A stretch of 64,000 nt of DNA from an uncultured Mediterraneibacter sp. (GTDB lineage Bacteria > Bacillota > Clostridia > Lachnospirales > Lachnospiraceae), in assembly GCF_934309415.1 (NCBI RefSeq), contig NZ_CAKRDI010000001.1, positions 124,001 to 188,000 on the forward strand. The letters run 5' to 3'. Position 1 is the stretch's first letter, and each line of letters starts with the position of its first letter. Below the pieces are notes generated by a model, which saw nothing but the letters and a program-made list of their open reading frames with translations, was not told the DNA's origin and searched no databases. Positions 17,508 through 26,276 of this stretch are shown one piece after another. The position numbers were made by a program, and so were the translations under genes.

Positions 17508-17870
17508 ATGATGAAGGGTAGTATGAGTACAGATCTTGGAATCATTACAGTTAGTCCTGATGTCATCGCCAAGTATGCCGGCTCTGTAGCAATTGAGTGT
17601 TTCGGTATTGTTGGTATGGCTGCAGTGAATATGAAAGACGGACTGGTACATCTTTTAAAAAAAGAAAGTCTGACAAAGGGAATTCAGGTTGTAATTTCTG
17701 ATGAGAATATCCTTACTTTGAATTTTCACGTCATTGTTTCATATGGAGTAAATATTCTTTCCGTATCTGATAACCTTGTAAGCAATGTTAAATATAAGGT
17801 AGAAGAGTTTACCGGTATGAAGGTAGATAAGATCAACATCTTCGTTGAAGGTGTCAGAGTGATAGATTAA
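17508..17870 (+). CDS. Asp23/Gls24 family envelope stress protein (YloU-like)
   Basis: The 120-residue protein has the Asp23 fold: GIITVSPDVIAKYAGSVAIE, then NFHVIVSYGVNILSVSDNL and a C-terminal VDKINIFVEGVRV. It sits 12 bases ahead of the DAK2 gene, as yloU sits before yloV (fakA-like) in Bacillus. The precise role is unknown; Asp23 proteins associate with the membrane and respond to envelope stress. The start has CTGGAGG at good spacing. Confidence 0.9.
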   Translation: MMKGSMSTDLGIITVSPDVIAKYAGSVAIECFGIVGMAAVNMKDGLVHLLKKESLTKGIQVVISDENILTLNFHVIVSYGVNILSVSDNLVSNVKYKVEEFTGMKVDKINIFVEGVRVID

Positions 17871-17882
17871 GGAGGATATATC

Positions 17883-19553
17883 GTGGCTGTTAAGACGATA
17901 AGCACAGAATTGCTTCAGAAGATGTTCCTTGCAGGAGCAGCAAACCTTGAAGCAAAGAAAGAATACATTAATGAATTGAATGTATTTCCAGTTCCGGACG
18001 GAGATACTGGTACGAATATGACACTGACCATTCTGTCAGCGGCAAAGGAAGTAAAAGCGATTGAGAATCCGGATATGGTTTCCATCGCAAAAGCAATCTC
18101 TTCCGGATCTTTAAGAGGAGCAAGAGGAAACTCAGGAGTTATCCTTTCCCAGCTTCTTCGTGGATTCACAAAAGAAATCAGAGAACATAAAGAGATTGAT
18201 ACGATCATCCTTGCAAAAGCATGTGAGCGTGCAACTGCAACTGCATACAAGGCGGTTATGAAGCCAAAGGAAGGAACAATCCTTACAGTAGCAAAGGGTG
18301 CTTCCCAGAAAGCAGAAGAACTGGCTGAGACAACAGACGATCTGGAAGTATTTATTCCAGAAGTGATCAAATATGCAGAAGAAGTACTTGCCCAGACTCC
18401 GGAGATGCTTCCGGTTCTGAAAGAAGCAGGCGTAGTTGACTCCGGCGGACAGGGACTTGTAGAAGTTCTTCACGGTGCATACGATGCATTCCTTGGCAAA
18501 GAAATTGATTACTCTGCCATCGAAGCAAGTGCCGGTACAAAAATGGTAAAACCGGGACAGCAGGCTGAGACAGAGATCAAATTCGGTTACTGTACAGAGT
18601 TCATTATCATGCTTGAGAAAGAATTTACTGAGAAAGATGAGAAAGAATTCAAAGCTTATCTTGAATCCATCGGTGATTCCATTGTATGCGTGGCAGATGA
18701 TGATGTAGTAAAAGTTCACGTACACACAAACGATCCTGGACTTGCGATCCAGAGAGCACTTACATTTGGACAGCTTTCCCGCATGAAGATTGACAACATG
18801 CGCGAGGAGCATCAGGAAAGACTGATCAAAGATGCAGAGAAACTGGCTGCACAGCAGGCAGAAGAAGCTGCAGCAAAGAAGAGCGAGCCAAGAAAACCGG
18901 TTGGATTCATTACTGTTTCTATTGGCGAAGGCATGAACGAGATCTTCAAAGAACTGGGTGCTGATTATATCATCGAAGGCGGACAGACAATGAACCCGAG
19001 TACAGATGATATGCTGACAGCAATTGATGAAGTAAATGCAGATCATATCTTCATCTTCCCGAACAACAAGAACATTATTCTGGCTGCAAACCAGGCACAG
19101 TCTCTGACAAAGGATAAAGATATCATCGTAATCCCGACAAAGACAGTTCCGCAAGGAATTACAGCTATTATCAACTATATGCCGGAAGCAGATGTGGATA
19201 CAAACATTGATGCAATGAAAGAGGCCATCGAGAATGTGAAGACAGGACAGGTTACTTACGCAGTCCGTGATACAAAGATTGATGACAAAGAGATCCATGA
19301 AGGCGATATCATGGGAATCGGTGATGCCGGAATTCTTGCAGTTGGACAGTCTGTAGAGGCTACAACAAAAGAGATGCTTGCAGAGCTGGTAGACGAAGAC
19401 ACTGAACTGATCAGTCTGTATTTCGGACAGGATGTACTGGAAGAAGATGCAGAGCGCTTCGCCGGTGAGGTAGAAGGTCTGTATCCTGACATTGATGTGG
19501 ATGTACACTCCGGTGGACAGCCGATCTACTATTATGTACTTTCTGTAGAATAG
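17883..19553 (+). CDS. DAK2 domain fatty acid kinase-like protein (YloV/FakA-like)
   Basis: The N-terminal DAK2 domain shows FPVPDGDTGTNMTLTI and SSGSLRGARGNSGVILSQLLRG, the nucleotide-binding and metal-binding signature. It is followed by VDSGGQGLVEVLHGAYDAF and a C-terminal DegV-like/DUF1949-type region. At 556 residues it matches FakA/YloV, which phosphorylates fatty acids bound to FakB. No fakB is seen here. It is in an operon with the Asp23 gene. It ends before a terminator. Confidence 0.92.
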   Translation: MAVKTISTELLQKMFLAGAANLEAKKEYINELNVFPVPDGDTGTNMTLTILSAAKEVKAIENPDMVSIAKAISSGSLRGARGNSGVILSQLLRGFTKEIREHKEIDTIILAKACERATATAYKAVMKPKEGTILTVAKGASQKAEELAETTDDLEVFIPEVIKYAEEVLAQTPEMLPVLKEAGVVDSGGQGLVEVLHGAYDAFLGKEIDYSAIEASAGTKMVKPGQQAETEIKFGYCTEFIIMLEKEFTEKDEKEFKAYLESIGDSIVCVADDDVVKVHVHTNDPGLAIQRALTFGQLSRMKIDNMREEHQERLIKDAEKLAAQQAEEAAAKKSEPRKPVGFITVSIGEGMNEIFKELGADYIIEGGQTMNPSTDDMLTAIDEVNADHIFIFPNNKNIILAANQAQSLTKDKDIIVIPTKTVPQGITAIINYMPEADVDTNIDAMKEAIENVKTGQVTYAVRDTKIDDKEIHEGDIMGIGDAGILAVGQSVEATTKEMLAELVDEDTELISLYFGQDVLEEDAERFAGEVEGLYPDIDVDVHSGGQPIYYYVLSVE

Positions 19554-19635
19554 AATGTAGAATAAAAATCAAGTTATTGTGGCAGTCGCCAGAGTCTCGC
19601 ACAAATACAGATTTTGGCTTGCTGCCCATATAAAT

Positions 19636-19671
19636 AAAAACCGGAACGCTTTTATAAGTGCTCCGGTTTTT
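19636..19671 (+). terminator. Terminator after the DAK2 gene
   Basis: AAAAACCGGA (19636-19645) pairs with TCCGGTTTTT (19662-19671), with an inner stem and a TTAT loop; the T-run continues into TATTCTT. Confidence 0.8.
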
Positions 19672-19725
19672 ATTCTTAGAGTTTGTTTCATCAAAATCCA
19701 TATAAAACTCAGAAAGGAGATATCT

Positions 19726-21789
19726 ATGAACACCAAATCAGGGATCGGCATGCTCAAGGGGGTCGGTGAAAAGACGGAAAAGCTTTTCCAGAAACTTGGG
19801 ATCCAGACCATTGCTGACCTGTTACATTACTATCCCCGTTCCTATGAGATTTTCGGAGCTCCGGTTCCGATCAGTGAGGTTGAAGAGGGACATATCTGTA
19901 CCGTCAGAGGCATGATCTTCGGGCGGATCCAGGTCTCCGGGAACCAGAAAAACCGTCAGATCACAACCATTCATTTAAAAGATCTGACCGGCACACTGAA
20001 AGTCATCTGGTTTCGGATGCCATTTTTAAGAAATACATTAGGGAAAAACGGCCCGATTCTTCTTCGTGGAAGAGTGGTTCGCAAACGTGACGGCCTAGTT
20101 ATGGAACACCCGGAGATCTATGATCCTGCTGCCAGATATAATGAAAAATTAAATTCCATGCAGCCGGTTTACGGGCTGACTGCCGGTCTGACGAACAATG
20201 CCGTGATCAAAGCAGTCCGTCAGGCTATGGAGAACTGTCCTGTACTGGACGATTACCTTCCACAGGAGCTGGAAGATGAATACGGCTTCGTTTCATTTGA
20301 ACAGGCCCTGCGGCAGATGCATTTCCCAGAGAGCAAAGAATCCTTTGCCGAGGCAAGAAAACGCTTCGTTTTTGAAGAATTTCTTGTATTTATCCTTTCT
20401 TTAAGACAGATCCGGAAGTCTCAGGATCGGATGAAAAATGGATTTGCACTGGAAAAAAGACCTGAAATTGATACTTTTTTATCGGAATTGCCGTATGATC
20501 TGACCGGAGCACAGTTGAAAGTATGGGGTGAGATGCAGCATGATATGCAGGGAGAGTACGTCATGTCACGGCTTGTCCAGGGAGATGTAGGATCCGGAAA
20601 AACCATCGTGGCATTTCTCGGTCTTTTGCTGATCGGACTGAACGGATATCAGGGCGCGCTGATGGCTCCGACGGAAGTACTTGCAAGACAGCACTACGAA
20701 AATATCAGCGGAATGCTGGAACAATACCATCTTCCTCTGAAAGCAGAGCTTCTGACCGGCTCCATGACCGCCAGGGAGAAACGGGAAGCTTACGCGCGGA
20801 TCGAAAGCGGTGAATCATCCATTATCATTGGAACACATGCTTTGATTCAGACGAAAGCCATCTATCATAATCTTGCCCTTGTTATCACGGATGAACAGCA
20901 TCGTTTTGGCGTAAAACAGAGAGAGCAGCTTGCCGGAAAAGGAAATCAGCCGCATATTCTGGTTATGAGTGCCACTCCGATCCCACGTACTTTAGGAATC
21001 ATTCTGTACGGAGATCTGGATATCTCTGTGATCGATGAACTTCCGAAAAACCGTCTTCCGATCAAGAACTGTGTGGTAGATACCGGTTATCGTCCAAAAG
21101 CCTACAGTTTTATCCAGAAACAGGTACAGTCCGGCCGCCAGTGCTACGTAATCTGCCCAATGGTCGAGGAAAGTGAGACTATGGAGGCAGAAAATGTAAC
21201 AGACTACAGTGCCATGCTTCAGGAAACACTGGGAGATGCAGTCCGTGTCGGTTATCTGCACGGGAAAATGAAAGAAAAGGAAAAAGACGAGATCATGAAT
21301 GCATTTGGAGCAAATGAGATCCAGGTGCTTGTGTCTACAACAGTTGTAGAAGTCGGAATTGATGTGCCGAATGCAACGGTTATCATGATCGAGAATGCAG
21401 AGCGTTTCGGTCTTGCCCAGCTCCATCAGCTGCGCGGCCGTGTGGGACGTGGGAAATATCAGTCTTACTGTATTTTTATGACAGCTTCCAAATCCAAAGA
21501 GACAAAGGAACGACTGGATATCCTGAATCATTCCAATGACGGATTTTTCATTGCCAGCGAAGATTTGCGCCTGCGAGGTCCTGGAGATCTGTTCGGGATC
21601 CGTCAGAGTGGTATGCTTGATTTTAAAGTGGCTGATGTATTTCAGGATTCCACTTTATTAAAAGATGCAAGTGTTGCAGCAGAGATTCTTCTGACAGAAG
21701 ATCCCAATCTGGAACAGCCCGGACATGTACGTTTAAAATCTCATATTCAGGACAAACTAAATCAGATCATGTTGGAAACTACTTTGTAG
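19726..21789 (+). CDS. recG: ATP-dependent DNA helicase RecG
   Basis: RecG remodels stalled forks and Holliday junctions. The protein has the wedge/OB domain (GKEVEEGHICTVRG-like region), Walker A GDVGSGKT, a DEQH box, MSATPIPRT and the C-terminal helicase motifs (QLRGRVGRG). The start at 19726 is chosen because AGAAAGGAGATATCT precedes it and the protein then begins MNTKSGIGMLKGVGEKTEKL, with normal length (687 residues). An upstream in-frame start at 19579 would run through the terminator and is rejected. Confidence 0.97.
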   Translation: MNTKSGIGMLKGVGEKTEKLFQKLGIQTIADLLHYYPRSYEIFGAPVPISEVEEGHICTVRGMIFGRIQVSGNQKNRQITTIHLKDLTGTLKVIWFRMPFLRNTLGKNGPILLRGRVVRKRDGLVMEHPEIYDPAARYNEKLNSMQPVYGLTAGLTNNAVIKAVRQAMENCPVLDDYLPQELEDEYGFVSFEQALRQMHFPESKESFAEARKRFVFEEFLVFILSLRQIRKSQDRMKNGFALEKRPEIDTFLSELPYDLTGAQLKVWGEMQHDMQGEYVMSRLVQGDVGSGKTIVAFLGLLLIGLNGYQGALMAPTEVLARQHYENISGMLEQYHLPLKAELLTGSMTAREKREAYARIESGESSIIIGTHALIQTKAIYHNLALVITDEQHRFGVKQREQLAGKGNQPHILVMSATPIPRTLGIILYGDLDISVIDELPKNRLPIKNCVVDTGYRPKAYSFIQKQVQSGRQCYVICPMVEESETMEAENVTDYSAMLQETLGDAVRVGYLHGKMKEKEKDEIMNAFGANEIQVLVSTTVVEVGIDVPNATVIMIENAERFGLAQLHQLRGRVGRGKYQSYCIFMTASKSKETKERLDILNHSNDGFFIASEDLRLRGPGDLFGIRQSGMLDFKVADVFQDSTLLKDASVAAEILLTEDPNLEQPGHVRLKSHIQDKLNQIMLETTL

Positions 21790-21910
21790 AAAATCTAACA
21801 ATATAGCTAATTGTGCAGTTAAAAAAACAACAATATTGGTAAAAAATTACCAAAAATTGTTTCAAAAAAAGAACATCCATTCTGATTTTAATGTGCTATG
21901 ATGTAACCAA

Positions 21911-21928
21911 TTTAAAAGCGCTTTTAAA
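21911..21928. promoter_or_regulatory. 18-bp palindrome resembling a cre operator
   Basis: TTTAAAAGCGCTTTTAAA is a perfect palindrome. Its core is close to the CcpA/LacI-family site TGAAAGCGCTTTCA (12 of 14). It lies between a TATGAT box (21897-21902) and the start of the oxidoreductase gene, where a bound repressor would block transcription. No good -35 was found. Confidence 0.4.
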
Positions 21929-21963
21929 ATTCTAATTAATTACATGAAATGGGGATTTTCGTT

Positions 21964-23208
21964 ATGGCAATACATGTTCTTGATGAAGCAAACAGATGTT
22001 TAAATTGTAAAAAACCACAGTGTCAGCAGGGCTGTCCGATCCACACACCGATTCCGAATGTCATTCAGATGATGTTACATGGCAATCTGGACGAAGCCGG
22101 GAAGACATTGTTTGAAAATAATCCGCTGACTACGGTGTGCAGCCTGGTCTGTAATCATGAGAGACAGTGCGAGGGACACTGTGTTCTCGGAAGAAAAGGT
22201 GCTCCGGTTCATTTTTCCGCGATCGAGAATTATATTTCAAGCACTTACAGTTCCAAGATGAATCATGGGCCGGTTCCTTCCAACGGAATGAAAGTTGCAA
22301 TCATCGGTTCCGGTCCGGCCGGACTGACCATTGCCGTACTGCTTGCAAACAAAGGCTATCAGGTCACGATTTTTGAAGGCAAAGAGAAAACCGGTGGAGT
22401 TCTGCGATATGGCATCCCGGAATTCCGTCTTCCGAAAACGATTCTGGATGATTTCGAGCAGCGTCATTTGCTGATGAAGGGAATCAAGATCCGTCCAAAT
22501 ACAACGATTGGCGGTGCGATTACCATTGATGATCTGTTAAGAGACGGTTATAAAGCAATTTTTGCAGGTACCGGCGTATGGCGCCCGAATGCACTGCACA
22601 TCAAAGGTGAGACTCTGGGACATGTACATTTCGGAATCAATTACCTGAATAATCCGGACAGCTTTCATCTGGGAGAGCGTGTCATCGTGATCGGTGCAGG
22701 AAATGCAGCGATGGATGTAGCTCGTACAGCGATGCGGAAAGGCGTCCGTTATCTGCAGTGCTTCTCCAGAACTTCCACCGTAGCTGCCAGCCAGCATGAA
22801 TATGAATATGCAGTACTGGAAGGTGTGGAATTCATTTATTGCAAAATCCCGGTAGAAATCACGGATGACGGGGTCATCTTTGCAGATGCAGTGGAAGAAG
22901 AGGACGGAACGATCACACAGATTGAAGGCACAGAGAAACTTTATCCGGCGGACAGTATCATTATTTCCATCAGCCAGGGTCCGAAAGATAAACTGATTTC
23001 CAGTACAGACGGTCTGAAAGCCAATGAGCGCGGTCTTCTGATCGCAGATGAAGAAGGCCACACAACAAGACCGGAGATCTTCGCCAGCGGAGATGTGGTA
23101 AATGGTGCAAGAACCGTTGTTGAGGCCGTGGCACGTTCCAAAGAAGTAGCAGAAGCGATGGATCGCTATATGCAGCAGTGCAAAGCAACAGAGACAAAAG
23201 CAGAATAG
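21964..23208 (+). CDS. NAD(P)-dependent oxidoreductase, glutamate synthase small-subunit type
   Basis: The N-terminus has the cysteine-rich Fer4_20 region (CLNCKKPQCQQGCPIHTPIP and VCSLVCNHERQCEGHC), expected to bind [4Fe-4S] clusters. FAD-binding GSGPAGL and NADPH-binding GAGNAAMDVA follow, then the C-terminal FASGDVVNGARTVVEA. At 414 residues it resembles GltD, SudA and NfnB-type subunits that pass electrons between NAD(P)H and a partner. No large gltB-like gene is adjacent, so it may work alone. The start at 21964 has GGGG upstream; the ATG at 21949 has none. Confidence 0.88.
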   Translation: MAIHVLDEANRCLNCKKPQCQQGCPIHTPIPNVIQMMLHGNLDEAGKTLFENNPLTTVCSLVCNHERQCEGHCVLGRKGAPVHFSAIENYISSTYSSKMNHGPVPSNGMKVAIIGSGPAGLTIAVLLANKGYQVTIFEGKEKTGGVLRYGIPEFRLPKTILDDFEQRHLLMKGIKIRPNTTIGGAITIDDLLRDGYKAIFAGTGVWRPNALHIKGETLGHVHFGINYLNNPDSFHLGERVIVIGAGNAAMDVARTAMRKGVRYLQCFSRTSTVAASQHEYEYAVLEGVEFIYCKIPVEITDDGVIFADAVEEEDGTITQIEGTEKLYPADSIIISISQGPKDKLISSTDGLKANERGLLIADEEGHTTRPEIFASGDVVNGARTVVEAVARSKEVAEAMDRYMQQCKATETKAE

Positions 23209-23423
23209 ATAAACACAGAATCAATCAATTGACAGTACTTACCAGTTTAAAATAACAATTCCTCCATATACTAACACCATAACACAGACGAGCGGATGAC
23301 AGATGTGTGAGAACCGACTGTATTTCAGCAGATTTCACTCAGATGCAGCCGGTCCGATGGGTTATAAAAACACATGACAAGTAACGGATAACGTTACAAA
23401 AATGCAAAAGGAGGAAATTGATC

Positions 23424-23630
23424 ATGGCAAATCGTTCATCTAACAGAACAGCAGTACCAGAAGCAAAAGGAGCACTCGACAAATTTAAGTATGAGGTAGC
23501 ATCTGAACTGGGAGTACCGTTATCAGACGGTTACAACGGAGACCTGACTTCCAAACAGAACGGATCCGTAGGTGGATATATGGTCAAAAAGATGATTGAG
23601 CAGCAGGAAAAACAGATGGCAGGCAAATAG
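23424..23630 (+). CDS. Alpha/beta-type small acid-soluble spore protein
   Basis: The 68-residue protein matches DNA-binding SASPs that protect spore DNA: KFKYEVASELGVPL and DLTSKQNGSVGGYMVKKMIE. The usual GPR protease site E-I-A reads E-V-A here. AAAGGAGG is nine bases before the start at 23424. An upstream in-frame ATG (23418) overlaps that spacing and is less likely. It should be made late in the forespore; I could not place a sigma-G promoter with confidence. Confidence 0.95.
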   Translation: MANRSSNRTAVPEAKGALDKFKYEVASELGVPLSDGYNGDLTSKQNGSVGGYMVKKMIEQQEKQMAGK

Positions 23631-23787
23631 CTTTCAATGTGCATGGGATGTATGACAGAGAAATCTGTAAACATTGAGGACCATCCTGCGATCATGCTGT
23701 AAAATCTGACAGATGCTGAAACCGCTGTTTTCCAGGTCAGTCAGCGTAGTGATTTCCCCGGAAAGACAACAGCGAAAAGCTGAAACT

Positions 23788-23930
23788 GTTACTGTTCACA
23801 GGTAACCTGCAAACAGTAACGTATCTCGCCATTTAGAATCGCCTACGGCGATGGGCGAGATACATTCAGGACAAAATGTGCATCCTCCATGCCAATCAGC
23901 GGAGTGATTGACATGGGAGTGAACAGTAAC
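23788..23930 (-). mobile_element. 143-bp palindromic insertion element (full copy 2, reverse)
   Basis: It has the same length and ends (GTTACTGTTCAC ... GTGAACAGTAAC) as the copy at 5326 but in opposite orientation, with the 33-bp palindrome first. Flanks are CTGAAACT (23780-23787) and CTGAAATT (23931-23938), a 7/8 direct repeat consistent with an ageing target duplication. Confidence 0.85.
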
Positions 23931-24019
23931 CTGAAATTTGTCCTCCATGACAGAGGAATTTGGGTTTCAGAAATGCAAAAACAGCGTGTACGTCAAAAAA
24001 AACAGCAGATTTGAAAGAG

Positions 24020-24052
24020 AAAAGCACTCGGCATTGACCAGAGTGCTTTTTT
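24020..24052 (+). terminator. Terminator between two insertion elements
   Basis: AAAAGCACTC (24020-24029) pairs with GAGTGCTTTT (24041-24050), loop 11 nt, followed by TT. An outer AGCAG/CTGCT pair extends it. It probably ends the SASP transcript. Confidence 0.65.
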
Positions 24053-24135
24053 CTGCTAAAATTCACCATAGTATCATAGCATTTCATAAATAATGTTACT
24101 ATTTCACAACATAGTTGTTTACATTGAAAAATGAA

Positions 24136-24278
24136 GTTACTGTTCAGACCATAGCTAATCACTTTGCTGATTAGCTATGAGGATGCACGTTTTGGCCTGA
24201 ATGCATCTCGCCCATCGTCGCAGACGATTCTGAATGGCGAGATGCGTTACTGTTTGCAGCTATGCTGTGAACAGTAAC
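24136..24278 (+). mobile_element. 143-bp palindromic insertion element (full copy 3)
   Basis: Perfect AAAATGAA direct repeats flank it (24128-24135 and 24279-24286). Its first hairpin uses CATAGCTAATCA/TGATTAGCTATG where the copy at 5326 uses CCATGTCAATCA/TGATTGGCATGG. Its second uses ATCGTC/GACGAT and GCATC/GATGC instead of ATCGCC/GGCGAT and GTATC/GATAC, so stems are preserved by paired changes. It ends 61 bases before the rsmD start. Confidence 0.88.
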
Positions 24279-24339
24279 AAAATGAATCCAGTAATTATTT
24301 AAAAATGCTTTGTTAGTTAGTAATGGGAGGTGTCGTAAA

Positions 24340-24909
24340 ATGAGAGTGATTGCAGGAAGCGCGAGGAGTCTGAGACTGAAAACTCTGGAGGGAATGGAGA
24401 CCAGACCTACAACAGACCGCATTAAAGAAACTCTGTTCAATATGATCGGACCATCCATGTATGACTGTATCTTTCTTGATCTGTTTGCCGGAAGCGGCGG
24501 GATCGGGATCGAAGCACTCAGCCGTGGTGCAAAAGAAGCGGTGTTTGTAGAAAAGAATCCAAAAGCAATGGAGTGTGTAAAAGAGAATCTGAAATTTACG
24601 CATTTAGATAAAAAGGGAACTACACTGACAAAAGATGTCATGAATGCACTGTATCAGCTGGAGGGAGAGAAAGTATTTGATTTTGTGTTTATGGATCCTC
24701 CATATAATATGGACCTTGAGAGACGGGTTCTGGAATATTTATCCGGATCTGACCTGATCTATGAAGATACAGTGATCATTATCGAAGCTTCGCTTGAGAC
24801 AGATTTTTCCTACTTAAGCCAGATGGGATTCTCACTGATCAAAGAAAAAAGATATAAAACCAACAAGCATGTGTTTGTTGAGCGCGCCGGAAAGGAAGAA
24901 ATATGTTAA
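24340..24909 (+). CDS. rsmD: 16S rRNA (guanine(966)-N(2))-methyltransferase RsmD
   Basis: RsmD methylates G966 of 16S rRNA. The protein begins [18 protein letters not shown] and has the SAM-binding [14 protein letters not shown] (47-60) and the catalytic DPPY at 119-122. At 189 residues it is standard. The start at 24340 is chosen by GGGAGGTG upstream; the in-frame ATG at 24310 has no site. It overlaps coaD by seven bases, the conserved rsmD-coaD pair. Confidence 0.95.
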   Translation: MRVIAGSARSLRLKTLEGMETRPTTDRIKETLFNMIGPSMYDCIFLDLFAGSGGIGIEALSRGAKEAVFVEKNPKAMECVKENLKFTHLDKKGTTLTKDVMNALYQLEGEKVFDFVFMDPPYNMDLERRVLEYLSGSDLIYEDTVIIIEASLETDFSYLSQMGFSLIKEKRYKTNKHVFVERAGKEEIC

Positions 24910-25394
24910 GAGCTATTTACCCGGGAAGTTTTGACCCGGTTACATACGGACACTATGATATCATCTGCAGATCCTGTAAAATCGTGGACGAACTGATTGT
25001 CGGAGTGTTGAATAATAAAGCGAAAATGCCGTTGTTTTCTGTAGAAGAACGTGTTAAAATGTTAAAGGAAGTGACGAAAGATCTGCCGAATGTCAGGATT
25101 GTACCGTTTGACGGACTTCTGGTAGATTTTGCTGACCGGATGGAAGCAGATGTCGTGATCCGTGGCCTCAGAGCCATCACAGACTTTGAATATGAGCTTC
25201 AGATGTCACAGACAAATCATAAACTGAGTCCGAATATAGAGACGATGTTTCTGACGACCAGTATTGAATATTCGTATTTAAGCTCTACTACAGTGCGCGA
25301 GATCGCAGCTTTTGGAGGAGATGTTTCACAGTTTGTACCGGAAGCGGTAGTGAGAGCACTTGAGAACAAGATGGAAGAAAAAAGGAGAGTGTAA
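24903..25394 (+). CDS. coaD: Phosphopantetheine adenylyltransferase
   Basis: CoaD makes dephospho-CoA from 4'-phosphopantetheine and ATP. The nucleotidyltransferase signature [11 protein letters not shown] is at residues 7-17 and the second motif SSTTVRE near the C-terminus. At 163 residues it is normal. It overlaps rsmD, and a coiled-coil gene follows six bases later. Confidence 0.97.
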   Translation: MLRAIYPGSFDPVTYGHYDIICRSCKIVDELIVGVLNNKAKMPLFSVEERVKMLKEVTKDLPNVRIVPFDGLLVDFADRMEADVVIRGLRAITDFEYELQMSQTNHKLSPNIETMFLTTSIEYSYLSSTTVREIAAFGGDVSQFVPEAVVRALENKMEEKRRV

Positions 25395-25399
25395 CCACA

Positions 25400-25990
25400 A
25401 TGAGCAGCCGTATTGAACAGATCATTGAAGAAATCGAAGAATATATTGACAGGGACTGTAAGTTCCAGCCATTATCCACAACTAAGATTATTGTAAATAA
25501 AGAGCACCTGGATGAACTTTTAAGAGAACTTCGTATGAAGACTCCGGACGAGATCAAGCGTTACCAGAAGATCATTGCCAACCGTGATGCCATCCTTGCT
25601 GATGCAAAGGCTAAGGCAGATGCCATGATCGAGGAGGCACAGGTTCAGACAACAGAGCTTGTCAGCGAGCACGAGATCATGCAGCAGGCATACGCTCAGG
25701 CAAATGAGATCGTAACACAGGCTACAGCACAGGCTCAGGAGATTCTGGACAATGCAACAAGAGATGCGAATACAATCCGTATCGGAGCCATCCAGTATAC
25801 AGATGATCTTCTTGCGAATGCAGAGAGCATCATCGGCCATACACTGGACAGCTATACAACAAAATACGATGGACTGATCAATTCTCTTCAGGAGTGCTAT
25901 GACACAGTTCGTTCCAACAGATCTGAGCTGGACATTCCGGGAAATGAGACAGATGATTACGGATACGATCCGGAGAATGATGTACAATAA
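25400..25990 (+). CDS. Coiled-coil protein of unknown function
   Basis: The 196-residue soluble protein starts with a short domain (MSSRIEQIIEEIEEYIDRDC), followed by a long Ala/Gln/Glu-rich helix (residues about 60-150: AKAKADAMIEEAQVQ, AQANEIVTQATAQAQEI) and an acidic tail. Such proteins are often labelled V-ATPase subunit H-like on composition alone; I do not accept that as a function. It is probably a structural or division-associated coiled coil. It is coupled to coaD by six bases. Confidence 0.8.
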   Translation: MSSRIEQIIEEIEEYIDRDCKFQPLSTTKIIVNKEHLDELLRELRMKTPDEIKRYQKIIANRDAILADAKAKADAMIEEAQVQTTELVSEHEIMQQAYAQANEIVTQATAQAQEILDNATRDANTIRIGAIQYTDDLLANAESIIGHTLDSYTTKYDGLINSLQECYDTVRSNRSELDIPGNETDDYGYDPENDVQ

Positions 25991-26059
25991 TTATTATTAA
26001 TCAATAAACTGATTCGTATAAAATAAGTAAAAAATGGATCAGAGTGTATCAAAAAATCT

Positions 26060-26262
26060 TTCCTGTATAATATACTTCGCTTTATGATATATTATACAGG
26101 AATTTATTATATATTAGGAAAGTGCTCTTTCCTAATATATAATAACGCTCCGCGAGGATGCGCACTGCGGCGTACAAGGAAGATGTCGCAAGTGACCGCC
26201 GCAGGCGCTAAAATGTGCCAAGGCACATTCTTTGTTCTTGAGCAAGGAATTTGATTCTTGCT
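26060..26262. other. Cluster of five consecutive hairpins between convergent genes
   Basis: Successive hairpins are: 26060-26074 with 26088-26102 (15 bp perfect), 26104-26122 with 26127-26145 (19 bp perfect, TGCT loop), CTGCGGCG/CGCCGCAG within 26163-26206, AATGTGCC/GGCACATT at 26212-26229, and AGCAAG...CTTGCT near 26241-26259. The right half is much more GC-rich than its surroundings. The first two can act as bidirectional terminators for the coiled-coil gene and ylbJ. The GC-rich part has no obvious terminator role and may be a structured repeat or RNA. Confidence 0.6.
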
Positions 26263-26276
26263 TCAGCCCTGATTCT

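Larger units (their letters stand above)
23631..24339. other. 709-base gap with two inverted full-length insertion elements
   Basis: No gene is seen. The first 157 bases hold nothing recognisable. Then come a reverse-orientation 143-bp element (23788-23930), a terminator hairpin (24020-24052) and a forward 143-bp element (24136-24278), followed by the rsmD ribosome site. The two elements form a long inverted repeat around a 205-base centre. Confidence 0.75.

Noticed and set aside
18132..19508. 458-codon antisense ORF inside the DAK2 gene
   Set aside because: It is a shadow of the DAK2 coding frame, Cys/Phe/Ile-rich and without a ribosome site.
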